Below are positions 8,859-16,006 of a DNA stretch of 64,000 nucleotides, piece by piece (positions within the stretch are counted from its first letter, which is position 1; the number at the start of each line of letters is the position of its first letter). The stretch lies in contig LDXR01000011.1 in the NCBI GenBank assembly GCA_001443495.1, positions 1-64,000 of the forward strand. Direction: 5' to 3'. The notes under the pieces are model-generated. The model was given only the letters and a program-made list of their open reading frames with translations. It did not search any database and was not told the origin of the DNA. The translations under genes and the position numbers were made by a program. Source of the DNA: a candidate division NC10 bacterium CSP1-5. GTDB lineage: Bacteria > Methylomirabilota > Methylomirabilia > Methylomirabilales > CSP1-5.

Positions 8859-8940
8859 TCCTCCACTCCTTCTAGGGCTTGTGTTCTTGAGTTAAACCAA
8901 TTTCTTGAGCATCTCGCTTGAGACTATTGGAGAGAGGGGC

Positions 8941-8969
8941 TTGACATCCCTTCTTGGTTCATGTATAAA
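8941..8969 (+). promoter_or_regulatory. Sigma-70 promoter with overlapping CTTG...CAAG operator
   Basis: TTGACA (8941-8946), a 17-bp spacer and TATAAA (8964-8969) read on the + strand, against the direction of all nearby genes. An inverted CTTG...CAAG pair (8953-8973) spans the -10 box. The same arrangement recurs at the promoters near 37.7 and 54.0 kb, so this is probably one regulon. Confidence 0.75.
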
Positions 8970-8975
8970 CAAGGA

Positions 8976-9026
8976 AGGGCGCAACCACTCCACTCACGGG
9001 ACGCCGTGAGGGGGTGGTTGTGTTTT
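8976..9026 (+). ncRNA. Candidate small RNA ending in a strong terminator hairpin
   Basis: Directly downstream of the + strand promoter, a nearly continuous 17-bp stem (8982-9020, inner CTCACGG-GACG-CCGTGAG) is followed by TGTTTT. Transcription from the promoter would give an RNA of only about 50 nt. There is no reading frame in it. It runs antisense to the end of the gene at 9025-9282. It may be a regulatory sRNA, an antisense transcript or an anti-read-through device. Confidence 0.5.
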
Positions 9027-9282
9027 AGTCCAGGTCCCACTTCCCTACCCTAGCACGCAAGATCGCTAGGGAGTCCTTCATGCGCTGTATGTCCCTCTCG
9101 GCGCGATTGACCCGGGCCATGTAGCCGCCACGCTGCTCAGGGCGAGCCTTCCTTGCCATCCGAGCGTAGCGCTTGACCTCTTCCCGGTAGTCCCTGATCT
9201 TCTTCCGCGTGAAGTTGATGTCGTCCTGGAAGAGCGGGACGCCATTGATCATCCCGACACATTTTCTCTTGTCTCGGGCCAT
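9025..9282 (-). CDS. Hypothetical helical protein
   Basis: Eighty-five residues, basic and rich in Arg/Lys/Glu, predicted mainly helical with a coiled-coil pattern in residues 25-75. It overlaps the LexA-like gene by 34 bases. No recognised domain. The upstream neighbour suggests a regulatory unit. Confidence 0.55.
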   Translation of the reverse strand: MARDKRKCVGMINGVPLFQDDINFTRKKIRDYREEVKRYARMARKARPEQRGGYMARVNRAERDIQRMKDSLAILRARVGKWDLD

Positions 9283-9599
9283 TTCTCTTTCTCCTCTTCA
9301 CCATCGTTTCGCGGCGAAACGTTCCAGGGCCACAGCCCTTCCCTCTCCAGGACTTCCAGGATACGTTGGGATGGCTTCCACTCCCCGTCTACGGTAATGC
9401 CACGTGCCCTTCCCGGCTCCAGCTTGATCAGCCCATACATGTTCAGTCTTTCCAAATGGTGACGAGCCACGCTCGTCGAGTGCCAGCCAAACTCAGACAT
9501 GAGCTCTCGCATGGTCGGCGGATAGCCTAGTACGTCAAGCCGCATGACAATGAACTGGAGAACCAGGAGTGTCTTCCGGGAAGGGGGTCTCTTTACCAC
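9249..9599 (-). CDS. LexA-type winged-helix DNA-binding protein lacking the protease domain
   Basis: The N-terminal 75 residues match the LexA DNA-binding fold: LLVLQFIV...GYPPTMRELMSEFG, STSVARHHLERL, GLI...PGRARGITV. The Ser/Lys protease half of LexA is absent; instead about 40 charged residues follow (116 in total). The start is GTG at 9599. A parS-like palindrome lies inside the 3' end (9305-9321). Without the protease it cannot respond to RecA by self-cleavage, so it may be a constitutive phage repressor. The target is unknown. Confidence 0.75.
   Translation of the reverse strand: MVKRPPSRKTLLVLQFIVMRLDVLGYPPTMRELMSEFGWHSTSVARHHLERLNMYGLIKLEPGRARGITVDGEWKPSQRILEVLEREGLWPWNVSPRNDGEEEKEKWPETRENVSG
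9305..9321. repeat. parS-like palindrome, copy 1
   Basis: A perfect 17-bp palindrome with odd centre, CGTTTCGC-G-GCGAAACG, within the 3' part of the LexA-like gene. It resembles chromosomal parS (GTTTC...GAAAC). Six copies occur in the window, together with a parB gene. Confidence 0.6.
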
Positions 9600-9901
9600 A
9601 ATTCTTCCTCTCTGGGAGGATTCAAGGAGGAGGACCAGCCTGTTTTGTCGCGGCAGGCATGTACCTGCTTAACCTTCTCCGGCTCAATCCAGCATTGGAG
9701 TCCGCGGCGAATGACGATCTTGGCAATCTCGGCGGCAATACCGAGATCGGGAGTAGTCAACACCTCAACGTCGTGCTTCCAGGGAGACCACTCAGGAGGC
9801 AGCATGGCCTCAACCCGGACCAGGTAGCCGACGTGATTCACAATCCGGTAAAGCCACTTCTCACGCGGAGGGGGTCCCATCATTTCCTTTATCCATCCCA
9901 C
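9593..9901 (-). CDS. Hypothetical protein
   Basis: One hundred two residues with two Trp-rich regions and an alpha/beta pattern (YRIVNHVGYLVRVEAML; IAAEIAKIVIRRGLQCWI). No known motif. It overlaps the adenine methylase upstream by 13 bases and the LexA-like gene downstream by 7, so it is translated as part of the same message. Confidence 0.55.
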   Translation of the reverse strand: MGWIKEMMGPPPREKWLYRIVNHVGYLVRVEAMLPPEWSPWKHDVEVLTTPDLGIAAEIAKIVIRRGLQCWIEPEKVKQVHACRDKTGWSSSLNPPREEELW

Positions 9902-10419
9902 TTGCGGAAGATGTCATCCCGATCAATAAAAGAGACCGATAAGGGACTGGTTCTCGCGCCAGGCCCGAACACAATGACGCACGACCCTCTCAGATTGCCG
10001 GCCATGGGCTGTATGAAATGAGGATGGAGGAAACCTAGCCGACCGTGAATGAAGGTGATCCCGTGGCAGCGCGCATCTTCCAGAGCCCGGTAGCGATACT
10101 CACCATTCGGCGTTGGGACCAGGTGGACACTCCGAAAGTCAAAGGAAGCCTCGGTGATGGCCTTCTCAAACCACGGCTCGATGTTGCTGTAGGGCGGATT
10201 GTTGAAGCCTGATCGACCGTACAGCGTCCAGGAAGTAAGCCCGGATAGTGCATCCTTTCCCGGATCGATGAATCGTTCACACAGCCGACTGTCCACGGCA
10301 GACAGATCGACATCGAAATGGTACATGGAGTTTAGCCACGTGTAGATGGGCAGAGGCGTGCGCCATAGATCGCGCAGCCCATCCTTGGTTGTGGAGTCGT
10401 GGTAGCCTTTGCGTGCCAT
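9889..10419 (-). CDS. Phage-type DNA N-6-adenine methyltransferase
   Basis: This 176-residue protein matches the small phage Dam family (PF05869-type). It has DLWRTPLPIYTWLN at the N-terminus, FDVDLSAVDSRLCERF for the SAM site and the catalytic NPPYSNIEPW motif around residue 70, then GRLGFLHP. It differs from the D12-type Dam at 7572, so the genome encodes at least two separate adenine methylases. Likely role is protection from restriction. Specificity is unknown. Confidence 0.8.
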   Translation of the reverse strand: MARKGYHDSTTKDGLRDLWRTPLPIYTWLNSMYHFDVDLSAVDSRLCERFIDPGKDALSGLTSWTLYGRSGFNNPPYSNIEPWFEKAITEASFDFRSVHLVPTPNGEYRYRALEDARCHGITFIHGRLGFLHPHFIQPMAGNLRGSCVIVFGPGARTSPLSVSFIDRDDIFRKWDG

Positions 10420-10421
10420 GT

Positions 10422-10646
10422 CTAACCCTTCTTGGTGAACCAGTCGTAGTATCCACTTGGATTGTGTTTCTTGACGGCCAGGCCGTCGTTGACCAACTGA
10501 TACAAGGCGCTCTTAACCTGACCTCGGCGGCCGGCACCTGATCGCCCTCGCCACGAGAGACCAGGGTAGACGCGGTCGTGAACGTCCAGAATCGTTCGAG
10601 GTTGGCTATCCAGGGCTTCCAGGACTTTCTGCTGATAGGGTGTCAT
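10422..10646 (-). CDS. Small winged-helix-like protein
   Basis: Seventy-four residues with a helix-turn-helix/wing pattern: TPYQQKVLEAL, a turn region, then GQVKSALYQLVNDGLAVKK and a beta wing ending YYDWFTKKG. It is probably a DNA-binding protein. The ATG is 9 bases downstream of the preceding stop. Exact family not recognised. Confidence 0.55.
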   Translation of the reverse strand: MTPYQQKVLEALDSQPRTILDVHDRVYPGLSWRGRSGAGRRGQVKSALYQLVNDGLAVKKHNPSGYYDWFTKKG

Positions 10647-10655
10647 GTCTTTCTC

Positions 10656-10859
10656 TCAATCTGATAGATACTCTTTGATCCACGAGTCATCGGGCCATAC
10701 CTTAGTGGCCCGCTCAATCAACTGTTCAAAGAACGACAGCAATTCCTCAGTGGATTCAAAGCGAATCCCTACGTCAGTGCCACCTGTGTGGAAGACCGCC
10801 CCCACATAGTCTGACCCGGCCACGAAGGAAACCGGTAGATGGGCTATGACATTTGTCAT
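10656..10859 (-). CDS. Hypothetical protein, paralogue of 10869-11081
   Basis: Sixty-seven residues. The whole sequence aligns with the upstream neighbour: GIRFES shared in the middle and KVWPDxSWIKEYLSD at the end. The two genes and their Shine-Dalgarno regions are therefore a tandem duplication. The fold looks like a small beta sheet followed by two helices. Function unknown. Confidence 0.6.
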   Translation of the reverse strand: MTNVIAHLPVSFVAGSDYVGAVFHTGGTDVGIRFESTEELLSFFEQLIERATKVWPDDSWIKEYLSD

Positions 10860-10868
10860 GTCTTTCTC

Positions 10869-11081
10869 TCAGTCTGACAGATACTCTTTGATCCACGAGT
10901 TGTCAGGCCACACCTTGACGGCCTGATCCATCATGCGTGAGAAGAACTCCAGCATTTGCTCAGGCGACTCGAAGCGAATCCCCAGGGTGGATTCCCCCAC
11001 GTAGAAGATAGCCGCCACATGATCCTTCTCGGCATAGAACGTGACAGGCAACTGGACGACAGTCGGATTTCGGGCTCTCAC
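10869..11081 (-). CDS. Hypothetical protein, paralogue of 10656-10859
   Basis: Seventy residues with the conserved GIRFES and KVWPDNSWIKEYLSD segments of its downstream copy. Divergence is mostly in the N-terminal half. It overlaps the upstream gene by 4 bases. Function unknown. Confidence 0.6.
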   Translation of the reverse strand: MRARNPTVVQLPVTFYAEKDHVAAIFYVGESTLGIRFESPEQMLEFFSRMMDQAVKVWPDNSWIKEYLSD

Positions 11082-11260
11082 CTCACCAGCCTCCGCGCCA
11101 GGTCTTTGAGATGTAGCTTCATCTGCTCAGTAGCAGCACGCAAGACATCCGCCCGGTAGGCCAGATCACGCCGGCAGAGCGACATGACCTTCGGATCTTC
11201 CTTGGCCCATTGGGGTAGGATGTTTGGATCAAAGGTTACTTGGATAGTTCTGGGGTTCAT
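11078..11260 (-). CDS. Hypothetical small helical protein
   Basis: Sixty residues, beginning with a beta strand (RTIQVTFDPNILPQW) and then a long amphipathic helix rich in Arg, Leu and Ala. No motif. It overlaps the genes on both sides, which supports translation as part of the operon. Confidence 0.5.
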   Translation of the reverse strand: MNPRTIQVTFDPNILPQWAKEDPKVMSLCRRDLAYRADVLRAATEQMKLHLKDLARRLVR

Positions 11261-11570
11261 GTCTCAATCCTTTAGCCTGCTGCTCAATGGCCTCTCTGAT
11301 TATTCTTGGGAGATCCCTGTGGATGATCACGTCGCCCTGAACTCGCGGCCCACACCAGCAAAAGGCTCCCTGGTCGGTTGAGTGCTCAGGCTCACCACTC
11401 AGCCCATATTGAGAGTAATCATCCTCTTCAAGACTTGGTTCCTGTTCCTGGAAGGTGAAAGTCTCCAGGATCTCGAGTGGCCGACCACACCCCAGAAGCG
11501 CGGCAATCTGGATACGCCAGTAGACGAGCGTCAGGAACTTCCGCCAGCCGGACTGTCTCTTGATGATCAT
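11229..11570 (-). CDS. Hypothetical protein
   Basis: One hundred thirteen residues. The N-terminus is hydrophobic and basic, the middle acidic (EQEPSLEEDDYSQ), and the C-terminus helical. Two Cys (CWC) occur near residue 73. No family recognised. It overlaps the downstream gene by 32 bases, so the true 3' neighbour start may be further in. Confidence 0.45.
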   Translation of the reverse strand: MIIKRQSGWRKFLTLVYWRIQIAALLGCGRPLEILETFTFQEQEPSLEEDDYSQYGLSGEPEHSTDQGAFCWCGPRVQGDVIIHRDLPRIIREAIEQQAKGLRHEPQNYPSNL

Positions 11571-11573
11571 GTC

Positions 11574-11804
11574 TCAATCCTTCCCAATATCTACGGTGCT
11601 ATTCAGAAATTCGTCCAGGTACCACCACTCATCATTCGGCTGCATGTCTTCTGGCGGAGCCTCATCTCCTGAGCTGTGCCCCATCGTTTTCACCACCCAC
11701 CATGGTGAGTGCATACCGTAGCATGGGGTTGCCGTGAACAGCAATCCGTCTCTGAGAACGATGTACTTCCTATGTGGTTCTGGATGAAGGTCTGATATTC
11801 TCAT
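11574..11804 (-). CDS. Hypothetical protein
   Basis: Seventy-six residues, Trp- and acid-rich, opening MRISDLHPEPHRKYIVLRDG, a pattern found in small phage proteins that form a beta barrel. The start overlaps the preceding stop. No function assigned. Confidence 0.5.
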   Translation of the reverse strand: MRISDLHPEPHRKYIVLRDGLLFTATPCYGMHSPWWVVKTMGHSSGDEAPPEDMQPNDEWWYLDEFLNSTVDIGKD

Positions 11805-12097
11805 GTCTCAATCCTCTTGAGAACAGGATCGTAGAAGACCTGTTGGGCCATCCTGACGATCTGGGCGATGGTCTGAGCGCCGACGCGATGCAGTTGCCTT
11901 TCCCGGCGCCACTTCTCGGTCAGGCGGTAGCCCAACCAGAAAGGCAGGCGGACGTGCTGCATCCGACCACCGACCACTCCTTCCAGGATGTAGCCCCCAT
12001 TCTCAGACAGCTCGTAGACCGCAGTGTTTCCTTCTCGGATTTGTGTTCGGGCCCACACTGCAAAGTCACAGGGAGCCTGGAAAGAGTAGTCCATCAT
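11801..12097 (-). CDS. Hypothetical protein
   Basis: Ninety-eight residues with a beta-rich N-terminal half and a basic helix (LTEKWRRERQLHRVG) in the C-terminal half. Overlaps both neighbours by 4 bases. No recognised domain. Confidence 0.5.
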   Translation of the reverse strand: MMDYSFQAPCDFAVWARTQIREGNTAVYELSENGGYILEGVVGGRMQHVRLPFWLGYRLTEKWRRERQLHRVGAQTIAQIVRMAQQVFYDPVLKRIET

Positions 12098-12576
12098 TCT
12101 CCTATCTTCTCGGTAAGCGCGGCATCCACGATGCCCAATTTAGGCACGAATTCAATTCCTCTACCCAGGACAGCTACAGCCAACATATCATAGTTATGGC
12201 TACTGGGCTTGGGGTAGATCAACTTGCCAGATTGTTTGTGCCGCCAACCAGTCTTCACCTCAATACGTAGTATCTTCTTGTCCTTCATGGCAATTAGATC
12301 GCAAGAACAGGACGAGTTTACCGATCTAAAAACTTCATAACCTCTTCTGAGCAAGTCAGAGCAGACATCAAGTTCAGACGCAGCACCGAGCGCCGACTTC
12401 GATACATGCAATTCCTCTGGATAATCAATGTGCTCTCTCTGTTTCATGGCTGTGTATTCACGTTCACAGAGAGCCGAACAAAACTTCCTCCTCAACGTAT
12501 ATCCTCTCACTGCCTTGTTGCAGTTAATACATCTAAACTTTATTTTGAGATACATAGCAAATCGCCTCTCACACAA
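12094..12576 (-). CDS. PD-(D/E)XK-type nuclease with N-terminal zinc ribbon
   Basis: The start may be the internal ATG at 12555 (MYLKIKFRCINC) rather than 12576. A treble-clef-like ribbon comes first (CINC...FCSALCERE), then a homing/Mrr-type nuclease core: GAASELDVCSDLLRRGYEV with the N-terminal Glu, CSCDLIAM with the Asp, and LRIEVKTG as the E-x-K motif. This family cleaves DNA in restriction-like or recombination roles. It lies next to the C5 methylase, so the pair could act as methylase and nuclease, though small phage nucleases also degrade host DNA. Confidence 0.65.
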   Translation of the reverse strand: MCERRFAMYLKIKFRCINCNKAVRGYTLRRKFCSALCEREYTAMKQREHIDYPEELHVSKSALGAASELDVCSDLLRRGYEVFRSVNSSCSCDLIAMKDKKILRIEVKTGWRHKQSGKLIYPKPSSHNYDMLAVAVLGRGIEFVPKLGIVDAALTEKIGE

Positions 12577-12580
12577 TGAG

Positions 12581-14563
12581 TCATTTCTCCCCTCTCTCGG
12601 TCAGGGCAGCGTCTACAACCGCCGTGCCCATGCGGATCGGCCACATATTACCGATCATCTTCTTCCCGGCTTCGTTCGTCACTCCCTCGAATGTGAAGCC
12701 AGCCGGCACCGAATGAGCCTTCGCCAGTTCCTTCAAGGCCAGCATCCGGTAGCGAATGTCCAGGAAGCCCAGACCGGGAAGAACGAGCATGAAGCGATCC
12801 TTCCCGGTCACCGTGCGGAGTGCCTCATCTACCCCCTGCCCGTCTCGCTCTGTCCCGTAGGCCAAGGCGAGAAAGGCAGCCATGTAGCGATTCGTCGTGT
12901 CGATAGTCGGGAGAGCTTTGTCGACGCTGGCCGTCCTGTCGTTCCCGGAGTTAGTGCCGTGCTGGATAGCCAGGAAGGTGTTGATGACCGACCAGTCTGG
13001 TCTTGTGGTCAAGGTCGGCATGGCGACCTCACTGGAGGCGATCCGATCTCGACCGTTGTAGTGATGGCCACTGACCAGATAGCTCACCAGCCCTGCTCCT
13101 CGCCGGGTGAGGCTCGGTAGAGGCTGATCGTCCGGCCGGGCGCCATTGCCGCGGTAGTACCCCTCGGACGGCATGATCACATTCACCAGCCGGACCGCGC
13201 CATCCGTAGCCAGAGCCGGAACAGGCTGCTCAACCGACCGGGCTACTCCCCCACTCTGCTGCTGGAGCAGGAAGTCCACGACACCGATGGGATTCTCGGT
13301 TGTCAGGGTGGGCATGGTTTCATCCAGGCTATGATTTCGATCGTACCCATCCTGGCCACCCCGGTTGACCAAGACGAATCCCAGGTGAGATCCGCCGACG
13401 ACCGTAGGCAGGGCCTCATCTATTGAGGCTGAGTGGGATTCTCCGTACATCTTGATCATGTAGGCGGCCGCTGTTTCTTCATTGGGTGGACCGGCCTGCT
13501 GGAGACGGCGAACCATATCGACCGCCTTCGGATTAACCTTGGTGACGTAGCGCCGATTCTTGACGGCGATGGGATGATCCTGTGCGGCTCGGATCGCCAG
13601 GTTGAGGTAGTGTAGTCGATGGGCATCTACGGCGTAGGGCGAGACACGAATCTTCTCACCCTTCCCGGTCTTCCTGGCCTTGAACTCAGGACAGCCGGGA
13701 AGCTCGGCTACTTTCAGACGGATGCCGGCGAATCGGTGCAAGCCGGCCAGGATTCTCGATAGCGTGTTCGGCACCAGGTCACTACCAAAGATGCTGCGAG
13801 TCGGCAGCTCAAAGTCAATGATGTCTCGCGCCACAGGCCAGGGCGGTAACTCGGGCCTGAACATATCCACCGTGGCGGGCTGATTTGGATCTCGATGAGT
13901 GGCTTCCGGGAAGAAGACCTTCCGGTTGCCCTTCTTGGCGATCAGCCAGAATCGTTCCCGGCTCGTCGGGTCTCCATACCAGCAGGCTGTGAGAACCTTC
14001 CACTGCACCTTGTAGTTGAGTGCTTCCAGCATCCCGATCCACTGGACGAACAGCTTCCCTTTCAAGCGCTCAATAGGCCGCCCTTCTTGGTTAAGAGGTC
14101 CCCACTCCAGAAATTCTGGAACATTTTCAATGACGAGCCGGCTCACGTCCAGATCGTGCAGCCAGCGCAAGACCTGGAAGGCGTCCATGCGTTCCTGCTC
14201 ACTTCTCGGCACGCCCCCGGCCGCTCGTGAGTGGTGCGTGCACTTGATGCCCGCTGTCAGGATGTCCAGGTGACCGTTAGGCACAGCCAGCTTCGGCTCC
14301 ACGTTCTCGACACTGTTGAGGAAGTGGGCCACCTGGGGATAGTTGGCGCTGTGTACCTGGATGGCGGCATCCCAATGATTGACGGCGATCATCTTTCGGA
14401 TGTGGCCGCCGCGCCTCATGACCGACTCGATGATGGCCTGCGTCCCGCCGCCACAGCCACAGTACAGGTCGGCTGCCTCAAACGCACGACTGGCGCTCGG
14501 CTCAAACACCTTCCACCAGTAGGGTGTTGCCGTATTCAGATCAACTGGAACAAATTCAGGCAT
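12581..14563 (-). CDS. DNA (cytosine-5) methyltransferase with extended recognition region
   Basis: ATG 14563 is preferred over an in-frame TTG at 14587. The 660-residue protein has motif I (FEAADLYCGCGGG), the catalytic Cys in GIKCTHHSRAAGG instead of the usual GPPCQ, motif VI (VIENVPEF), motif VIII (YGDPTSRERFWLIA) and late motifs IX-X near the end (IGNMWP). Between VIII and IX is a long stretch with at least four repeats of a DxxxPTLTT-like module, typical of target-recognition regions in phage C5 enzymes. Length is about 1.5 times that of simple C5 methylases. Product is 5-methylcytosine in a sequence not deducible here. Confidence 0.85.
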   Translation of the reverse strand: MPEFVPVDLNTATPYWWKVFEPSASRAFEAADLYCGCGGGTQAIIESVMRRGGHIRKMIAVNHWDAAIQVHSANYPQVAHFLNSVENVEPKLAVPNGHLDILTAGIKCTHHSRAAGGVPRSEQERMDAFQVLRWLHDLDVSRLVIENVPEFLEWGPLNQEGRPIERLKGKLFVQWIGMLEALNYKVQWKVLTACWYGDPTSRERFWLIAKKGNRKVFFPEATHRDPNQPATVDMFRPELPPWPVARDIIDFELPTRSIFGSDLVPNTLSRILAGLHRFAGIRLKVAELPGCPEFKARKTGKGEKIRVSPYAVDAHRLHYLNLAIRAAQDHPIAVKNRRYVTKVNPKAVDMVRRLQQAGPPNEETAAAYMIKMYGESHSASIDEALPTVVGGSHLGFVLVNRGGQDGYDRNHSLDETMPTLTTENPIGVVDFLLQQQSGGVARSVEQPVPALATDGAVRLVNVIMPSEGYYRGNGARPDDQPLPSLTRRGAGLVSYLVSGHHYNGRDRIASSEVAMPTLTTRPDWSVINTFLAIQHGTNSGNDRTASVDKALPTIDTTNRYMAAFLALAYGTERDGQGVDEALRTVTGKDRFMLVLPGLGFLDIRYRMLALKELAKAHSVPAGFTFEGVTNEAGKKMIGNMWPIRMGTAVVDAALTERGEK

Positions 14564-14828
14564 CTTCTTCCACCGTCTGCCGTGCAATGACTTCAGGATT
14601 GAGCGTCCTTACGATGAGGTGGTCATCGCTTCCTGCATCGTACAGCGCAGCCATCGCGGCCACTCGCATCTTCTTCGCTGCGTGCTCGGCAGCGGCGAGT
14701 TCAGCGTCACGGATGACTGGCGCAATGGCAGCGATCAATGCGGCAGCCTTTACACCATCTTCGATCCATCCAGCTTCAACCAGGCTAGAGACAAGTTTAT
14801 TGGCGCGATCCACTGGATTTGGATTCAT
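14556..14828 (-). CDS. Hypothetical protein sharing a C-terminal module with 15024-15500
   Basis: Ninety residues, Ala-rich and helical. The segment VIRDAELAAAEHAAKKM followed by NPEVIARQ is paralogous to VIRDAELDAAERAAREM...DPVTVARRA in the gene at 15024. It overlaps the C5 methylase start by 8 bases. The ATG at 14828 overlaps the upstream stop (ATGA). Function unknown. Confidence 0.55.
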   Translation of the reverse strand: MNPNPVDRANKLVSSLVEAGWIEDGVKAAALIAAIAPVIRDAELAAAEHAAKKMRVAAMAALYDAGSDDHLIVRTLNPEVIARQTVEEDA

Positions 14829-15022
14829 GTTTGCTCCTGGACGGCGAGAGCGGCCTCTACCTCAAGCGTGATTATGATTCGTTTTATCCGCCGTGAACCG
14901 AAATCACTAGGAATATCAAATGAGAAACTTTTCCTGCGTTTCTTTCTCTTGCCTGGATTAGCAAGTATCTCCTCGCATTTCGATAAGACCTCATCGTTGA
15001 GGATGACACGATATGTAGCCAT
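14825..15022 (-). CDS. Small basic protein
   Basis: Sixty-five residues with a KRKKRRK cluster near residue 25 and a C-terminal beta strand (KRIIITLEVEAAL). It may bind nucleic acid. It starts 1 base after the previous stop. No family recognised. Confidence 0.5.
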   Translation of the reverse strand: MATYRVILNDEVLSKCEEILANPGKRKKRRKSFSFDIPSDFGSRRIKRIIITLEVEAALAVQEQT

Positions 15023-15023
15023 A

Positions 15024-15500
15024 TCAATTCCTTTCCAATGCCCGTCGCGCGACGGTTACAGGATCGAGTTCCAAGATCGCAATCTTTATCTCTCCATAGC
15101 GAGATGCGGCCGCCATGTCTGCGGCTTCCTGTTGCATCTCCCGTGCTGCGCGCTCGGCGGCGTCCAGTTCAGCATCGCGGATGACATTCTCGATAGCTTC
15201 TGCCACATCGCCATGCTTCTCTCGAAGATAATCGCCCTTGCATTGTGTGGCATCCACGGCGGCCTGGAGGATCACGTGTGTTTCTCCGTCCTTATAGATA
15301 AAATCGTTGAACGATAGGGTACTCAGTGCGTACTGACATGCTCTGAGTAGCGCCGGCTGTGCGCTGACAGCGGCGCTCAAGCGCTTGATTTCGGCGCGCA
15401 ATGCATCGACATCCTCTAGGTATTTGGCAGCCCAGTCGTTGGTATCCTCCACAATCTCGGCAAGCCTCAGTCGCCTGTTGATTCTACTATGAGTCTCCAT
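15024..15500 (-). CDS. Hypothetical coiled-coil protein
   Basis: One hundred fifty-eight residues, mostly helical, with a coiled-coil-like stretch at residues 20-50 (YLEDVDALRAEIKRL). The C-terminal 50 residues match the module in 14556-14828. Its start overlaps a degraded copy of the 3' end of another gene (15501-15542). Confidence 0.55.
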   Translation of the reverse strand: METHSRINRRLRLAEIVEDTNDWAAKYLEDVDALRAEIKRLSAAVSAQPALLRACQYALSTLSFNDFIYKDGETHVILQAAVDATQCKGDYLREKHGDVAEAIENVIRDAELDAAERAAREMQQEAADMAAASRYGEIKIAILELDPVTVARRALERN

Positions 15501-15542
15501 TAGTAAGGCTCCTCTACAACTTCGTCCCAGGGTGGGGTCTGG
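15501..15542 (-). pseudogene. Remnant of a duplicated gene end
   Basis: Read on the - strand these bases, with the first ones just upstream, give DQTPPWDEVVEEPY and a stop. This matches DQTPPWDEITEEAY at the end of the gene at 15755-16006. Each copy is followed by a GAGGAG-type Shine-Dalgarno and the start of another gene. The most likely history is a tandem duplication of a gene junction, with the body of one copy lost. Confidence 0.5.
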
Positions 15543-15755
15543 TCATTGCTTCAACAGATCATCAATGATGCGCTGTGCGATATGTGGGATAGTCGGGTCG
15601 TCCTGCGCCGCTCGCAACGCAACAGCGAGAGAATACGTCCCCGTGCCAACGAACTGCTGGCCGTCCTTCCACCAGGCATATCGGGTGATCCCTTCCTCGA
15701 TTCCCTCTCTCACGGCTTTGGAGATCGATGCTCTGATAGCGTCGTTGAGTTCCAT
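15543..15755 (-). CDS. Hypothetical helical protein
   Basis: I choose ATG 15755, which overlaps the preceding stop as TGATG and has AGAGGAGG upstream; a longer frame opens at 15785. The 70-residue product is helical at both ends (LNDAIRASISKAVREG; IAQRIIDDLLKQ) with a YAWWKDGQQFVGTG middle. No motif. Confidence 0.6.
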   Translation of the reverse strand: MELNDAIRASISKAVREGIEEGITRYAWWKDGQQFVGTGTYSLAVALRAAQDDPTIPHIAQRIIDDLLKQ

Positions 15756-16006
15756 CAGTATGCCTCCTCTGTGATTTCGTCCCAAGGTGGGGTTTGGTCT
15801 TCTTCTCCGGGAAGAACCAGGCTGAGGCGCACCAGGCCATTGTCCAGCGTCTCCATCTCGATGACCCCTTCCCGGACAAGCTGATCGGCATACGGCTGAA
15901 AATGGCCGCCTGCCACGATGAGCATGTTGTCGTGGTAAATGTTGTTCAGGAACCAGGCGATTCTGGATCCGGCTTCTCGGTCCTGTGGGTAGCTATTTCG
16001 GGCCAT
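15755..16006 (-). CDS. Hypothetical protein
   Basis: Eighty-three residues with an N-terminal helix containing RIAWFLNNIYHDN, then beta strands and the acidic DQTPPWDEITEEAY tail that is duplicated at 15501-15542. It overlaps the upstream gene by 61 bases. Function unknown. Confidence 0.55.
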   Translation of the reverse strand: MARNSYPQDREAGSRIAWFLNNIYHDNMLIVAGGHFQPYADQLVREGVIEMETLDNGLVRLSLVLPGEEDQTPPWDEITEEAY

